From: Desulfuromonadales bacterium C00003107
GTDB taxonomy: Bacteria; Desulfobacterota; Desulfuromonadia; Desulfuromonadales; Syntrophotaleaceae
NCBI GenBank assembly: GCA_001751225.1
Contig: MAXT01000310.1
Coordinates: 1 to 6,402 of the forward strand
Direction: 5' to 3'
Length of the DNA stretch: 6,402 nt
The translations under genes were made by a program, and so were the position numbers. Positions 5,760 to 6,402 of this stretch are shown here, piece by piece; position 1 is the stretch's first letter; each line of letters opens with the position of its first letter. The notes under the pieces were generated by a model. It was not told where the DNA came from. It did not search any database and was given only the letters and a program-made list of their open reading frames with translations.

Positions 5760-6113
5760 ATGTCTGCATGCCGTCGCAAAGGCCCTGATCTGTGGAGCCG
5801 CTCTCTGCGTTATCTCGCTTTGTTCGGCTGGCTCTTGCTGGTCAGCGCCTTTTTCGTCCTAGATTACGCTAAGCCGAAGGTTGAGACCTTCTTCGAACGG
5901 GTCTATGATATTCGTCTGCACCAGCAGTGGGACATGGACTTGGCCAAGTACATTTTGTGGCTGATGGTTCTGGGTTTGCTGCTCAGCGTTGTCGGTCTGG
6001 TGATTAATGCAAAACGGAATCGGCGTCGGACCGACCAGTGGCGCCTCTCGCTGATTTTTCTCGGGATCATTTCTTTGGCCGGAATCTTTCTTTATTTTTT
6101 GAACTTCAGCTGA
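5760..6113 (+). CDS. Small three-helix membrane protein, function unknown
   Basis: This 117-residue protein is not one I can assign to a named family. It has a basic N-terminus (CRRKG), a first hydrophobic helix at about 17-36, a charged and aromatic loop at 37-61 (YAKPKVETFFERVYDIR then LHQQWDMD), a second helix at about 62-83, a strongly basic turn NAKRNRRR (83-90) and a third helix at about 96-115. By the positive-inside rule the N-terminus and the RNRRR turn face the cytoplasm. That constrains helices 1 and 2 as a hairpin with the YAKP loop outside, and helix 3 ends outside. No cysteine pairs or cofactor motifs are visible. It follows the ferredoxin-nitroreductase gene by 67 bases without a terminator, so it probably shares the transcript, but nothing in it shows a redox role. 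The start at 5760 is set by AAGGAG. Confidence 0.82.
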   Translation: MSACRRKGPDLWSRSLRYLALFGWLLLVSAFFVLDYAKPKVETFFERVYDIRLHQQWDMDLAKYILWLMVLGLLLSVVGLVINAKRNRRRTDQWRLSLIFLGIISLAGIFLYFLNFS

Positions 6114-6174
6114 ACCGAGTGTCTGCTTTTATTTATAGAAGTAGGCTCTGACGACCTTCTCTAGAACCTGCCTC

Positions 6175-6336
6175 AACGTTGGTGAACCCGCAAAAACTTA
6201 TAGAATGGCTAAACAATGATTTCGTCCTACAAGGCCTGGTGTTTTTTCAGGGGTGAAGGCATACATCTAGTATGTCGAGGTCCTGAAAAAACGCCGTAAC
6301 GCCGTAGGGCGGACTTTTTGCGACGACATCAACGTT
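6175..6336. repeat. Imperfect long-palindrome intergenic element, possibly MITE-like
   Basis: The outer ends are inverted copies. The 22 bases 6175-6196 match the reverse complement of 6315-6336 at 17 positions, including AACGTTG and CGCAAAAA/TTTTTGCG. Further in, CCTAC (6226-6230) and GGC (6233-6235) pair with GCC (6301-6303) and GTAGG (6304-6308). A 14-bp stem (6238-6251 with 6282-6295, one G-U) encloses a final hairpin CATAC-ATCTA-GTATG (6260-6274). The termini resemble the TGATG...CGCAAAAA ends that I associate with intergenic repeats of Desulfuromonadales genomes (from memory). ACGT flanks both ends (6176-6179 and 6332-6335), which could be a 4-bp target duplication. It contains no open reading frame. 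If transcribed it would fold into one long hairpin that could limit read-through past the membrane protein gene. Apart from this element, 6114-6402 contains nothing I can call a gene. Confidence 0.7.
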
Positions 6337-6402
6337 TATTCCCCGTTTTCTTCTGTTTTACAATTTCGAATAAAGTGATTTCCGGTGGTGTCAGTATGCG
6401 CA

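Noticed and set aside
6396..6402. ATG near the right edge, possibly the start of another plus-strand gene
   Set aside because: Only seven bases remain and the upstream GGTGGTG is a weak ribosome binding site. There is not enough sequence to support a gene.

Overview
The window reads as ordinary bacterial chromosome with dense genes on both strands. It most likely comes from an anaerobic or microaerobic Desulfuromonadales-type deltaproteobacterium (Desulfobacterota). That assignment is inferred from several features: efp directly followed by an epmA of the short ERGKRHLPEF type, a two-cluster ferredoxin fused to a nitroreductase, a relic of a nitrogenase-associated ArsC-like gene, and a palindromic intergenic repeat of a kind I associate with that group. 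No rRNA or other taxonomic marker is present. The ilvY-ilvC pair looks like the enterobacterial arrangement, so it may have a different history from the rest.

Left part (1-1981): the 5' end of ilvY (LysR-type regulator, minus strand, cut by the window edge) diverges from ilvC (class II ketol-acid reductoisomerase, plus strand, complete). A 126-bp control region between them holds LysR-type half-sites. A strong intrinsic terminator closes ilvC. Together these form the regulated acetohydroxy-acid isomeroreductase step of valine, leucine and isoleucine synthesis.

Middle (1982-3005): a near-consensus promoter with a palindrome at its start point drives a 78-residue protein of unknown function. 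It is built from two copies of a C-x7-C-x4-C-x7-C module. Convergent to it is a nitrogenase-associated ArsC/Spx-like gene. Its start, ribosome binding site and reading frame look intact, except that codon 7 is TGA, five residues before the expected active-site Cys12. A minus-strand terminator separates it from the next operon.

Right-middle (3006-4776): a minus-strand efp-epmA operon encodes elongation factor P and the ligase that attaches (R)-beta-lysine to its loop lysine (here K32). The partner aminomutase EpmB is not in the window.

Right (4777-6402): divergent from efp is a ferredoxin-nitroreductase flavoprotein gene, followed at short distance by a small three-helix membrane protein gene, probably in one transcript. 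The last 289 bases contain no complete gene. Most of that stretch is a roughly 160-bp imperfect palindromic repeat, perhaps a MITE-like element.
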